This document shows, in pieces, positions 9,001-17,010 of a stretch of DNA of 64,000 nt. Origin of the DNA: Spirosoma sp. 48-14. Lineage in GTDB: Bacteria > Bacteroidota > Bacteroidia > Cytophagales > Spirosomataceae. Within the stretch, counting starts at the first letter, position 1. Every line of letters starts with the position of its first letter. The translations under genes and the position numbers were made by a program. The notes below the pieces were generated by a model. The model saw only the letters and a program-made list of their open reading frames with translations. It had not been told where the DNA came from and searched no databases. Location: contig NZ_MKUD01000032.1 in NCBI RefSeq assembly GCF_001898575.1, positions 26,732 through 90,731 on the forward strand. The letters run 5' to 3'.

Positions 9001-9752
9001 CGGTCGGATATGGCGTACAAGGAAAGGTAGTCAACCCAAATCAATACTGGTTTGTGGTGAAATCGGCTGGTAAAACCACGACCTTACCTGCTACGGTTCG
9101 GGGAGGTACGGTGTCGATGCCCATATCGAATACATTTACCCCTGGTCAGTATGTGTTCTTTCTGGAAGCCTCCCAACCCGTTGTGCGCACACGCGACTCA
9201 CTTCAGATCACTGTGTCGGCATTACCTACTGCTGAGCTCAGTAGTAATAAGCTTACGTTCCCACTCGGCGACAGTGCACGTGTTTCTATTACATTAACCG
9301 GATCAACACCCTGGCAGTTTACACGTTGGGACAATCAGATTATACGCGCCGATAATTCGCCTTATGTAGTGAGCCTTAAAGCCAATCAGCCAACGAACTA
9401 CAGCTTATCGATCACTGGGTTGAGCGATGCCAACTGTGCTACGGGTACTATCAAAAACTCCATAGTGATCAGCGCGCTGGCATTGGCCAATGAGCCGCTT
9501 CTGTTGGAAGGAATTAGCGTATACCCAAATCCAGTAACTGACCAGATAACGATTGAATTAAAGGCGGGTACTGCGCCATTGGCCCGACTTCAATTACGCG
9601 ATGAACAAGGGCGCGACATTCGTCAAAAAAACCTTACAGGGCGATCATTCAGGGAACAGTGGGATATGCGGGGCCTGCCTTCGGGATCCTATGTTCTGCA
9701 CATTGAAACGCAGGATGGCCGAGCGGCCAACTGGAAAGTGGTCAAGCAATAA
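6048..9752 (+). CDS. Type IX-secreted metzincin metalloprotease
   Basis: A 1234-residue exported protein. A signal peptide ends near residue 22 (ATAQT). Near residues 187-197 is the zinc motif HELGHCFGSPH (HExxHxxGxxH), with a Met-turn GTIMSYC about 40 residues on, so the catalytic domain is a metzincin of the reprolysin-like (M12B) type. Fibronectin III-like strands follow at about 270-460, then repeats resembling beta-propeller blades (GNLWVSQSD, GNLWFSGSA) at about 600-900, then Ig-like segments. The last 75 residues form a type A sorting domain (SVYPNPVTDQITIEL ... WKVVKQ), which directs export by the type IX system and attachment to the cell surface. It stands alone, ends at a strong terminator, and probably degrades extracellular protein. 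Confidence 0.9.
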   Translation: MKNIYIIVFTGLLICLTTFATAQTPLTCGVDDRNLPDSTIRLMGQLPRLMAAQNARKAAGERNICRIAVEIDSDTYLEFEKDTNRIRSYFLERIEQASKIFEREINTQLVVVYFHIWKDTEPDPYRGELDMFRLSTIFSNKWATQFNQIPYDKRVYFPTKSVTGAGGLGGGNQAISANGTDLSTLSHELGHCFGSPHTHNCSWPGGPIDYCSTAEGDCYKGALQTIQGTIMSYCQVVNNALNITFHPLCQALMTDYAVKSLPKLSAANQAPVLPAQLALSGIPFMYWNGQAMAERYDVEVASDADFAQKIISDTTQVNGYAMSKLAVGQTYYVRVRSVNRLGTSAWSTSCQLQRVVVGVAAPILLVPTQDQRLIPYNNGICQMAVQPVEGATGYEMQFTQSTDPLFKYSSAISTSTASFTVSLNRIGTVLWRTRAIVGNTKGPWSATGRFVVNPASYYINLPFNTNESAPLTFPYVFTKSHDRTEIQMTLATDTTFAKPISVRTTTHTMSYYYALGMAENLQPNTQYYIKVEEWNTQILDYPTGLLTRTVIPFKTGSAKMPDGWSFINNIHNPDWPVGNNMRSLVLSPTAAWISTVNGITRISLDSLTVRSYTPKNTNGKIGNVGAILTTEDQGNVWLVNRKSVNVFKNSFAVPYYQLGKIAEQTVDLTEAVVYNTNANYSSISLSPKLFHSYNAIYEQKADTLAKFYTAPENRGINQTVARAGIVWILQYNGSSATAPYELVRLNTLTRTTQVFNADNTPQLRKYLNRIVIDGLGNLWVSQSDLTFSFPPLARYDGQTWTTFSQNSTMPISYVNNMASDPLGNLYVIDNASPRRIFKYDGLSWKKITTMPLNDIGTMSADINGNLWFSGSAYQVIRYSACANVATPTLTVSKQTIEIGESATLQAAGCSDVIWSWASETETVTNRLVRGNNQLLVKPEVNTTYRARCYTGSCAGADTTLSVTVLPKLSLMQTGKTVYCPGDSLTVGYGVQGKVVNPNQYWFVVKSAGKTTTLPATVRGGTVSMPISNTFTPGQYVFFLEASQPVVRTRDSLQITVSALPTAELSSNKLTFPLGDSARVSITLTGSTPWQFTRWDNQIIRADNSPYVVSLKANQPTNYSLSITGLSDANCATGTIKNSIVISALALANEPLLLEGISVYPNPVTDQITIELKAGTAPLARLQLRDEQGRDIRQKNLTGRSFREQWDMRGLPSGSYVLHIETQDGRAANWKVVKQ

Positions 9753-9757
9753 ACTAA

Positions 9758-9785
9758 AAAAAGCGGGTCACAAAACCCGCTTTTT
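9758..9785 (+). terminator. Intrinsic terminator after protease gene
   Basis: AAAAAGCGGGT (9758-9768) and ACCCGCTTTTT (9775-9785) form a perfect 11-bp stem with a 6-nt loop and flanking A/T runs, so it could work in both directions. Confidence 0.85.
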
Positions 9786-9839
9786 CATGTGTCAATAGTG
9801 CATTATTTATGAAAGAAATTAGCTTGACTCAGTAACCAG

Positions 9840-10592
9840 TTAATTGTCGGCGGAGATGAGTAAAGTTACCGTCGCAACAACAATCAGCGCCAGCCAGGAA
9901 AGCCAGAAGCGCCGACTGTCACGCTTCCGTTCATCGGCCGTCATATCCCGTCGTCGTTTGGGTGAACGTTGAAAGGCTTTACTGAAGTAGTAAAAAGAAC
10001 CCGCCAGTCCGCCGAGGCCGAGGTAAAAGGTCAACAAGGCTCCAAAACCATAACCGGCACAGAGAACATTACAGGCCAAACCTGCCAGTACATAGGCTAC
10101 GGCAATTCCGGCTATGCCCAGCAGTATGTACACGATGCGTGGAGGAGCCGTGTTGTCTGCACGGGTTAACCTGGCTTTTGTCGTTGAATGAGCAGGTTGC
10201 TGGATGGTATCGGGCCGGGCGAGGCTATCGTTAACAACCGCTATTCGTCGACTGCCCAGCACAATGCTCGTTGCATCTGAAGCCTGGACGCGATGCGCCC
10301 ACAGGCCACCTAACAGACTAAATAACAGTAAGCTTCCTGTAAAAGCTATAAAAGCCCATCGGCGTACAGCCCAGTAGGAATAGCTAGCTTCCGAATGTGT
10401 TGCCTGTATGTGGACGGATAGAATCAGCCCGATAATCGATAACGAGCTGATATAGAGCCAGAGTGGAGGTAGCTTATTAAATAGGCTCGCTCCTAAAAGT
10501 ATGGCATTGAACCCATTGGCTAGTTCACCAAAAATAATAAGTCCAATCGCCAGGATAGGATGCCGACTGGCCCACACGGAAAGAGTTTTCAT
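9840..10592 (-). CDS. Multipass membrane protein of unknown function
   Basis: I do not recognise this 250-residue protein. It has about seven hydrophobic segments: near residues 12-36, 44-62, 82-100, 152-172, 176-200 and 230-247. A hydrophilic loop of about 45 residues sits at 103-148, and a strongly basic stretch (SPKRRRDMTADERKRDSRR) precedes the last helix, probably facing the cytoplasm. The gene stands between a convergent protease gene and the uxaB-like gene. A terminator between it and uxaB suggests separate transcription. No catalytic motif is visible. Confidence 0.7.
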   Translation of the reverse strand: MKTLSVWASRHPILAIGLIIFGELANGFNAILLGASLFNKLPPLWLYISSLSIIGLILSVHIQATHSEASYSYWAVRRWAFIAFTGSLLLFSLLGGLWAHRVQASDATSIVLGSRRIAVVNDSLARPDTIQQPAHSTTKARLTRADNTAPPRIVYILLGIAGIAVAYVLAGLACNVLCAGYGFGALLTFYLGLGGLAGSFYYFSKAFQRSPKRRRDMTADERKRDSRRFWLSWLALIVVATVTLLISADN

Positions 10593-10662
10593 ATGGTTAG
10601 GGGTTTATTGCCTGTAACCACCTAAACCTGAAAGTGTTACTGAAATGAAACGCTCCGTAAAA

Positions 10663-10703
10663 AAAATAACTCCTGCCAGAGAGCATCTGGCAGGAGTTAT
10701 TTT
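10663..10703 (-). terminator. Intrinsic terminator after uxaB-like gene
   Basis: AAAATAACTCCTGCCAGA (10663-10680) is perfectly inverted at 10686-10703 around a 5-nt loop. Read leftward it ends in a T-run and follows the uxaB-like stop codon. Confidence 0.85.
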
Positions 10704-10726
10704 GGGTTGATGAACAGCCCGGGATG

Positions 10727-12265
10727 TTAAGCGAGCGCTTTCGCCAGTGTTTTTTCAACGCCGGATGCAAGCATTGAACTAAGATCGTCGGCAACTGCTT
10801 CAACAAATCCCGGCAATGTACTTAGATCGGCCAGCCAGAGCTTTTGGTCGGAAAGAACACTTTTTACAAACGCTTGTACGGTCGATTTGTCTTTAGGTTT
10901 GACGGTTTTCCAGTCGCCGTAGAAATAGCCCGCTTTATCGTCGCGGATCGGGTAGGTGAGTATGCCGCCGTTTACCGCGATTTCACCGAAAAACTGGCCC
11001 CCTTCTTCGCGAATGGCTTTCATGAAAAGCAGGTAGGCTGCAAACCCTAACGTGGTCATCTTCGGAACGGCGTTGAACTGGTCGAAGTAGCGCTGAATGG
11101 TGGCTACGTTACGGGCCTGCATTTTCGCTGTTTCCTGCAACGAGATATTCAGCAGCAAATGGTCCAGATGCGGATTGCGGAAGCGGTCGAGTACGTCGTG
11201 AGCAAATTGACGAACGGCTTCTTTATCCATCCCCGAAACACCATAGTCTGGCACGGTAGGGACGATCTCGTTCAGCATCAGTGACTCAACGAACTGGCTC
11301 ATGAGCGGATGGCGCATCTCGTCGGCAACAGTTTCCAGGCCGAGCAGATACCCAAGTGGCATGGTGAGGGTGTGCGTACCGTTCAATACCCGCAGTTTAC
11401 GCTCCCGGTAGAAATTTATATCTTCGTCAATAATGATTTGCGGGGTATTCCCATCCGCAAAACCAAGTGTTTCCTTGACCCGGTCGTCGCCTTCGATGGC
11501 CCACAGATGATATGGTTCCGTGAAGGTGAGCAGGGCGTCTTCGTATCCGGCTTCCTGTTGCAGAGCCTGTTGTGCTTCGTCGGTCGGACGAGTCACAATT
11601 CGGTCGACCAGTGAGTTACAGAAACGAACATGGAATTTGAGCCATTTGGTGAACAGCTTACCCAATTCGTTGAACTGCGCCAGTTTCTCGACAGCTTCGC
11701 GGAGTTTGAGCCCGTTGTCGGTTACCAGTTCGGTCGGAATGACAATTAACCCTTTGGCTTTGGAACCACCTACACTCCGGAATCGCTCATATAAAAAGGC
11801 TGTCAGTTTTGCCGGAAACGACTGTGGAGGATGTTGAAAAATGCTTTCCTCGACATAGTTCAGACCAACTTCGGTCGTATTGGAAATAACGATCTGGAGT
11901 TTAGGGTTTCGGGCTAGCATCAGCACCTCTTTCCACTGGGTTTGGGCGGCTAGTACCCGGCTGATGGCCGAAACAATGGTCGTTTCCGAAACGTCCTGCC
12001 CTTGTTGTACACCACGGACAGCGACTGTATATAAATTATCCTGTTCGGCAAATTCATCCGTCTGGCTGTCCGTCGATTTGACAACGACGATTGAGCCGCC
12101 AAAGCGGCCGTTGGCATTTGCTTTATTGACTAAATAATCTGGCAAGCCCCGGAGTAGCACGCCAGTGCCGAACTGGAGAATTTTTTCGGGATAAACAGGA
12201 GCGGGATGCGTTGAACGCGTTAGTTTGGGCATGGTTGGAGGGGCGGCAATCGGCTCTTCGGTCAT
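10727..12265 (-). CDS. uxaB: Tagaturonate/fructuronate reductase (mannitol dehydrogenase family)
   Basis: A cytoplasmic NAD-dependent reductase of hexuronate catabolism, 512 residues. It follows the UxaB pattern along its length: ILQFGTGVLLRG at the nucleotide site, IVISNTTEVGLNY, FCNSLVDRIVTRP, and RKLRVLNGTHT with the catalytic His region. UxaB reduces tagaturonate to altronate. The next cluster enzyme, UxuA, instead uses mannonate, the product of the related fructuronate reductase UxuB, so the substrate here is uncertain. A shorter start at 12232 (MPKLTRS) is possible. It lies 171 bp downstream of kdgK in the same direction and is followed by a terminator. Confidence 0.87.
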   Translation of the reverse strand: MTEEPIAAPPTMPKLTRSTHPAPVYPEKILQFGTGVLLRGLPDYLVNKANANGRFGGSIVVVKSTDSQTDEFAEQDNLYTVAVRGVQQGQDVSETTIVSAISRVLAAQTQWKEVLMLARNPKLQIVISNTTEVGLNYVEESIFQHPPQSFPAKLTAFLYERFRSVGGSKAKGLIVIPTELVTDNGLKLREAVEKLAQFNELGKLFTKWLKFHVRFCNSLVDRIVTRPTDEAQQALQQEAGYEDALLTFTEPYHLWAIEGDDRVKETLGFADGNTPQIIIDEDINFYRERKLRVLNGTHTLTMPLGYLLGLETVADEMRHPLMSQFVESLMLNEIVPTVPDYGVSGMDKEAVRQFAHDVLDRFRNPHLDHLLLNISLQETAKMQARNVATIQRYFDQFNAVPKMTTLGFAAYLLFMKAIREEGGQFFGEIAVNGGILTYPIRDDKAGYFYGDWKTVKPKDKSTVQAFVKSVLSDQKLWLADLSTLPGFVEAVADDLSSMLASGVEKTLAKALA

Positions 12266-12436
12266 CAGTTAAGTAGTCGTTACTGTTATCAAAAATCGAT
12301 TTTTCTAGCTGGTGTCGTCATCATTCAGCAATATTACGAACTACATCAATAACCCGTACTTTCATTTTAGTAAATGTGCGGCTAGCTGTGTTTTGTTGAT
12401 TAAGAGGCCAACCGACTTCGCTTTAACTTGTTCGGC

Positions 12437-13429
12437 TCAGCGTTTTAATTTGCCTGAGCTATCGCCACTGGCCAGGGTTTCTATTTCGGCTACAGTTGCC
12501 AGATTGACATCGCCCGAAATGGTATGTTTCAGCGCGGAGGCTGCTGCCCCGAACTCAACGGCTCGTTGCAGGTCGTTGAATGTCAGTAAACCATAAATCA
12601 GGCCTGCTATGTAGGCATCACCTGTGCCGATGCGGTCGGTGATGGGGCGAATGTCGTAGGTCCTTGATTTATAGACGGCTTGTCCGTCGAAAAGCTTTCC
12701 CGAAAACTGATTATGCGAAGCACTGAGCGAATTTCGTTTGGTATCGGTAATGTACCGCACAGTAGGGAATCGCTTGAACATGGCACGGCCAGCTTCCTGA
12801 AAGGTACTACCCACTACATCGTATAATTCGGAGAAAAGCCCTTTGCTGCCGAGCACTAATGTGCAGCCTTCGGTCAGGGCGGGCATAATCTCCTGAGGAC
12901 TGCGACCGTATTGCCAGAGATTGCTCCGGTACACAATATCGGCCGACACAGGTACGCCCAGCCGATTTGCTGTCTGAATTCCCTTGAGCAGGCAGTCGGC
13001 AGCACCTTGCGATAGAGCTGGTGTAATCCCCGTCCAGTGAAACCAGTTAGCCCCCTGCAGAATAGGTTCCCAGTCAATGTCGTCTGCTTTTATTCGGGCA
13101 AAGGCCGAGTCGGCCCTATCATAAATAATCTGGCTGGCCCGGCTCCCGGCTCCTGTTTCCAGAAAATATAGCCCTAATCGACCATCTCCGTATTGGATGT
13201 ATTGGGTGTTGACATCGTATTTACGCAGGTATCCGGCAGCGGCTCTACCCAGCGCATGATCGGGGAATCGGGTAACATGGTTCGCCTGTAAGCCCAGCTG
13301 CGCCAATGATACGGCTACGTTGGCTTCGGTACCACCAAAATGCATCTCAAGGGAATCGGTTTGGGCAAACCGCTCAACACCCGGCGGACTCAGCCGAAGC
13401 ATAACTTCTCCAAAAGTGACTATTTTCAT
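12437..13429 (-). CDS. kdgK: 2-keto-3-deoxygluconate kinase (PfkB family)
   Basis: This sugar kinase phosphorylates 2-keto-3-deoxygluconate to KDPG, the step after UxuA. At 330 residues it has the PfkB start VTFGEVMLRLSPPG, the GGTEANVAVSLAQLG sugar-binding segment, and the C-terminal anion-hole and catalytic-base motif IGTGDAYIAGLIYG near residue 270. The first segment matches KDG kinases better than fructokinases. It begins 6 bp after the transporter gene ends, so the two are surely co-transcribed. No KDPG aldolase gene is in the window. Confidence 0.88.
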   Translation of the reverse strand: MKIVTFGEVMLRLSPPGVERFAQTDSLEMHFGGTEANVAVSLAQLGLQANHVTRFPDHALGRAAAGYLRKYDVNTQYIQYGDGRLGLYFLETGAGSRASQIIYDRADSAFARIKADDIDWEPILQGANWFHWTGITPALSQGAADCLLKGIQTANRLGVPVSADIVYRSNLWQYGRSPQEIMPALTEGCTLVLGSKGLFSELYDVVGSTFQEAGRAMFKRFPTVRYITDTKRNSLSASHNQFSGKLFDGQAVYKSRTYDIRPITDRIGTGDAYIAGLIYGLLTFNDLQRAVEFGAAASALKHTISGDVNLATVAEIETLASGDSSGKLKR

Positions 13430-13435
13430 CCGTTT

Positions 13436-14797
13436 TTATAATCTAGTGCCTGCCAGCCAATGGGTACTACTTTCTAAATCTTCGGCCTTTAGCGGCTCCA
13501 ATTTCGGTAATATTAAATGAATAAGTACAAGGGCAATCAGATATGAGCAACTGGCAATGATAAACATAGGTAAATAACCGAACGAGGTAATAATCCGCCC
13601 AGCCAGCAAGCTTAACAGAATACCGCCTACAGCGCCAAACATGCCGCCAATGCCGGTCACAGAGGCTACCACATTTTTTGGGAAAAGATCCGACGCAAAG
13701 GTATACATATTGGCAGCCCAGCCCTGGTGAGCGGCTGTTGCCAGGGCTAATAGACCAATCGCGACGGTGAGGCTACTGGTCTGGGCCGCAAAGAAAATCG
13801 GGATTACACAGACCGCACAAATCATCATTGTGGTTTTTCGAGCCTGGTTGGCAGTCCAGCCCCAACTCATGAATTGAGTGCTGAGCCAGCCGAAAAAGAT
13901 GCTGCCAGCATCCGAAACGATGTAGATAATCAAAAAGGGAACCCCAAATGTTTTGAGTTCCAGTTTTTCTTCAAAGGCATCGTTGGAGTTAAAGAAGTCG
14001 GGAAGCCACGAAATATAAAACCACCAGATCGGGTCAGCCATGAACTTACCTACAGCAAACGCCCACGTTTGTTTATAACCCAGCAGTTGACCCCACGAAA
14101 CATGTACCGGAATTGTTTTCTCATTGTCGCTGCGGATGTAGGCCAGTTCTTCGGTCGACAGATTGACCTGTCGCTCAGGCTTGGTGTACGTAAACCACCA
14201 GATAATTAGCAGGACAAAACCCAGCATTCCGGTAATGAGGAATGAACTACGCCAGCCAAGTTCAAGAATAAGATAAGGCGTCACAAAGGCCGTCAGAATA
14301 ATGCCAACGTTGGTTCCGGCGTTGAAAAGGCCACTGGCAAACGATCGCTCACTTTTGGGAAACCATTCAGATACGGTTTTAATAGCCGATGGAAAGTTGG
14401 CCGACTCACCCAGACCCAGAAAAGCCCGCGCCCATCGAAGTCCAGCCATATTATGGACAAACCCGGTCATTACAGCGGCTATGCTCCAGACAAGAATACC
14501 CAATGAGAACCCCCGTTTTGTACCAAACCGATCGATGAGCCAGCCAACCAGCAGAAAGCCAATGGCATAGGCGAATTTAAAGGCCGCATCAACGTCACCA
14601 TACAGCACTTTAAACCGGTCGGTGGCTTCTTTGGTCAGAACGGTGTCGGGCGCTACATCGAGCATTTCCTTTCGGAACAGGTCGTCAGTCATCGTAAACG
14701 ATAACACCTGCCGATCTACGTAATTTATGGTCGTTGCCAGAAACAACAACGCGACAATACGCCAGCGAAAGCGGCCCGAAGGGGTTGGAATTTGCAC
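13436..14797 (-). CDS. exuT: Hexuronate transporter (MFS, ExuT-like)
   Basis: A 453-residue inner-membrane protein of the major facilitator superfamily, anion:cation symporter group. It opens with RWRIVALLFLATTINYVDRQVLSF, shared by hexuronate and phthalate-type symporters, and shows about 12 hydrophobic segments. The loop WLIDRFGTKRGFSLGILVWS carries the MFS signature between helices 2 and 3. A 45-residue insert near residues 40-75 precedes it. It is the first gene of a leftward unit with kdgK and probably uxaB, and divergent from uxuA. The context makes galacturonate or glucuronate the likely cargo. Confidence 0.88.
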   Translation of the reverse strand: MQIPTPSGRFRWRIVALLFLATTINYVDRQVLSFTMTDDLFRKEMLDVAPDTVLTKEATDRFKVLYGDVDAAFKFAYAIGFLLVGWLIDRFGTKRGFSLGILVWSIAAVMTGFVHNMAGLRWARAFLGLGESANFPSAIKTVSEWFPKSERSFASGLFNAGTNVGIILTAFVTPYLILELGWRSSFLITGMLGFVLLIIWWFTYTKPERQVNLSTEELAYIRSDNEKTIPVHVSWGQLLGYKQTWAFAVGKFMADPIWWFYISWLPDFFNSNDAFEEKLELKTFGVPFLIIYIVSDAGSIFFGWLSTQFMSWGWTANQARKTTMMICAVCVIPIFFAAQTSSLTVAIGLLALATAAHQGWAANMYTFASDLFPKNVVASVTGIGGMFGAVGGILLSLLAGRIITSFGYLPMFIIASCSYLIALVLIHLILPKLEPLKAEDLESSTHWLAGTRL

Positions 14798-15002
14798 AAC
14801 AATGAAAATAGGTTGGGGAGAAAAGAAAATTAAAATGCTTATTTACCCGAAAAAAGTGGTTCACGGTATATCGTATTCGGTTTTCTATTTGTAGTGGGCT
14901 GGCGCAGGAAACATCAGGCGAGTCTGACACTCATTGAAACCCTAACGTGAATACTATAAACTGTAACGAACAAACAGCCATTGATGATTAACAACTGTTT
15001 TT
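14798..15002. promoter_or_regulatory. Divergent control region of hexuronate genes
   Basis: This 205-bp region separates the leftward exuT unit from the rightward uxuA gene and must hold both promoters. It is AT-rich. I could not identify a confident TAnnTTTG box or a clear operator palindrome, and no GntR or LacI regulator gene is adjacent. Confidence 0.5.
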
Positions 15003-16181
15003 ATGCTTGAACAAACCTGGCGATGGTTCGGTCCAAACGATCCGGTATCGCTCAATGATGTCCGACAGGCAGGCGCTACGGGTATTGTAACCGCCCTGCA
15101 TCATATTCCGAACGGCGAAGTATGGACCGTTGAAGAAATTCAGACCCGTAAAGCCCTGATCGAAACCAATCACCTGAGCTGGTCGGTGGTCGAAAGTATT
15201 CCGGTGCATGAAGGAATCAAAACCCGAACCGGCGATTTTCGTCGGTATATTGACAACTACAAAGAGTCGATTGTAAACCTGGCGGAGGTCGGTATCGATA
15301 CGGTCTGCTATAATTTTATGCCGGTTCTCGACTGGACGCGCACCGACCTCGATTACCCAATGCCCGACGGTTCGACCGGCCTTCGGTTCGACGCTACGGA
15401 GTTTGCGGCTTTTGAGTTGTATATTCTCCAGCGTCCGGGGGCTGAGTATCTGTATAATGACGAACAGAAACGGCTGGCCAGAACCAAGCTCGATAGCATG
15501 AACGATGCGCAGGTCAAACGGCTGACGCGCACTATCATTGCTGGATTGCCGGGTTCGGAGGAAAGTTATACGGTCGAGAAGTTTCGCGATGCGCTGGCAG
15601 CGTATAAGGACATTAGTGACCGCGAACTCCGACAGAATCTGTATGCTTTCCTTCGGGAAATTGTCCCGGTTGCTGAATCGGTCGGCGTCCGGCTGGCCAT
15701 TCACCCCGACGATCCTCCATACCCGATTCTGGGCCTTCCACGGGTAGTCAGTACCGAAGCCGATGCCCGTGCTTTGCTGGCGGCTGCCGATTCACCGTCG
15801 AATGGGCTGTGTTTCTGTACCGGCTCCTATGGGGTCCGGGCCGACAACGACCTGGCAGGTATGGCCGAACGACTCGCGCCAAATATCCATTTTATTCACC
15901 TGCGCAGTACTCAGCGCGATACAGACGGAAGCTTCCAGGAGGCTAACCACCTCGAAGGTGATGTGCCGATGCCAGCCGTTATGCGGGCGCTACTTACCGA
16001 ACAAAAACGCAGACAGGACGAAGGACGATCGGATATACGGATGCCGTTCCGCCCTGACCACGGCCACCGAATGCTCGACGACCTGACATCAGGAAAACGG
16101 ACCAATCCCGGTTATACAGCCATCGGCCGGTTGCGCGGCCTGGCTGAATTGCGTGGCCTGATGCTGGGACTACTGAGTTAA
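15003..16181 (+). CDS. uxuA: Mannonate dehydratase
   Basis: UxuA dehydrates D-mannonate to 2-keto-3-deoxygluconate, using Fe2+ or Mn2+ in the cytoplasm. The 392-residue protein has the family start [20 protein letters not shown] and the segments [59 protein letters not shown] and [12 protein letters not shown], which carry the metal-binding His, Cys and Asp residues of this TIM-barrel enzyme. It is transcribed away from the transporter/kinase/reductase unit. Its product is the substrate of KdgK. Confidence 0.96.
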   Translation: MLEQTWRWFGPNDPVSLNDVRQAGATGIVTALHHIPNGEVWTVEEIQTRKALIETNHLSWSVVESIPVHEGIKTRTGDFRRYIDNYKESIVNLAEVGIDTVCYNFMPVLDWTRTDLDYPMPDGSTGLRFDATEFAAFELYILQRPGAEYLYNDEQKRLARTKLDSMNDAQVKRLTRTIIAGLPGSEESYTVEKFRDALAAYKDISDRELRQNLYAFLREIVPVAESVGVRLAIHPDDPPYPILGLPRVVSTEADARALLAAADSPSNGLCFCTGSYGVRADNDLAGMAERLAPNIHFIHLRSTQRDTDGSFQEANHLEGDVPMPAVMRALLTEQKRRQDEGRSDIRMPFRPDHGHRMLDDLTSGKRTNPGYTAIGRLRGLAELRGLMLGLLS

Positions 16182-16188
16182 TACTCCT

Positions 16189-16242
16189 CAGTCGATAGGT
16201 ACAAAGCCCATCATTGACGGCGAGTGCCTATCGACTGTTTTT
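16189..16242 (+). terminator. Intrinsic terminator after uxuA
   Basis: CAGTCGATAGG (16189-16199) pairs with CCTATCGACTG (16227-16237), followed by TTTTTC. Confidence 0.8.
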
Positions 16243-16266
16243 CGTATATTAGTGCTGTAAAATCGT

Positions 16267-16905
16267 TTGATGATGGAAGCTGCCAATAAATCCAAACGTC
16301 CTCCTCTTACTGCTGAACAGAAACAGCGCCGGGTCGAACGAGCCCGCTTGCTGAAATCGCTCGTCTACGAAATGTGGGCTGGCAAGCCGGTGTATTACGC
16401 TGGTTACGATGACGTCCTGAAAGGGGTAAAAACAGTAGAGCAGGTTATGAGTTCAAGTATTTTACAGAGTTTACTGGTGAGTCGATTGATCGTTCATCTA
16501 TCGACGGTCCTTGATATGGATGTTTATGCCGTATTAGGAAATGAACTTGGTATTCAATTCGGTAAGGGGGATTGGCGAGCTTGTGATGTAGCTATTTTCG
16601 AGCTAAGTGCGTTGGAAGGCCAGGATGAGACAAAATATGCATGGGTGCCCCCCAAAGTCGCAATTGAAGTAGATACGAAAGCAAGCCTGAGCCAATTCGA
16701 CTCTGAATTTGACTACTACGAGCAGAAAACGACAAAACTTCTTCAGTTTGGCGTTGAAAAAGTGATCTGGTTATTCACGAAATCACATAAAGTACTGATT
16801 GCCGAACCCGGAAAAGACTGGCTCATTCGCGACTGGAGCCAAGTAGTTGAGGTGTTGCCTGACTGCCAGTTTATTCCCGATGAACTAGTCGTGAAAAAGA
16901 AATAA
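16267..16905 (+). CDS. Uma2 family putative endonuclease (DUF820)
   Basis: A 212-residue protein with a PD-(D/E)xK-like core: CDVAIFEL, then PPKVAIEVDTKAS and FDYYEQKTTKLLQFGVEKVIWL. These match the Asp, Glu-x-Asp and Lys positions of the restriction-endonuclease-like fold of Uma2 proteins. The N-terminus is a basic helix (LTAEQKQRRVERARLL). Uma2 proteins are often multicopy and their substrate is unknown. This window holds three. The start could be any of the first three Met codons. It converges on an amidohydrolase gene. Confidence 0.8.
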   Translation: MMMEAANKSKRPPLTAEQKQRRVERARLLKSLVYEMWAGKPVYYAGYDDVLKGVKTVEQVMSSSILQSLLVSRLIVHLSTVLDMDVYAVLGNELGIQFGKGDWRACDVAIFELSALEGQDETKYAWVPPKVAIEVDTKASLSQFDSEFDYYEQKTTKLLQFGVEKVIWLFTKSHKVLIAEPGKDWLIRDWSQVVEVLPDCQFIPDELVVKKK

Positions 16906-16924
16906 GTAATAGATAGAACTTAGT

Positions 16925-16995
16925 TAAACCGCGAGATCGCAACGATTTGATGGGTAGCTTTTAGACTTCTTGCATCTCGGCATTCTCGCGGCTTA
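16925..16995. terminator. Convergent hairpin between Uma2 and amidohydrolase genes
   Basis: TTAAACCGCGAGA (from 16924) is nearly inverted at 16984-16996 (TCTCGCGGCTTAA), with a core of 8 perfect bp. The long loop makes it a weaker terminator candidate. Confidence 0.5.
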
Positions 16996-17010
16996 AGTAA
17001 GTAGGGAGAT

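Noticed and set aside
9840-10592. Transporter assignment for the 250-residue membrane protein
   Set aside because: Only hydrophobic segments are visible; no family motif supports a function.
13436-14797. Phthalate or galactonate transporter identity for the MFS gene
   Set aside because: The same family includes these, but kdgK, the uronate reductase and uxuA on either side favour hexuronates.
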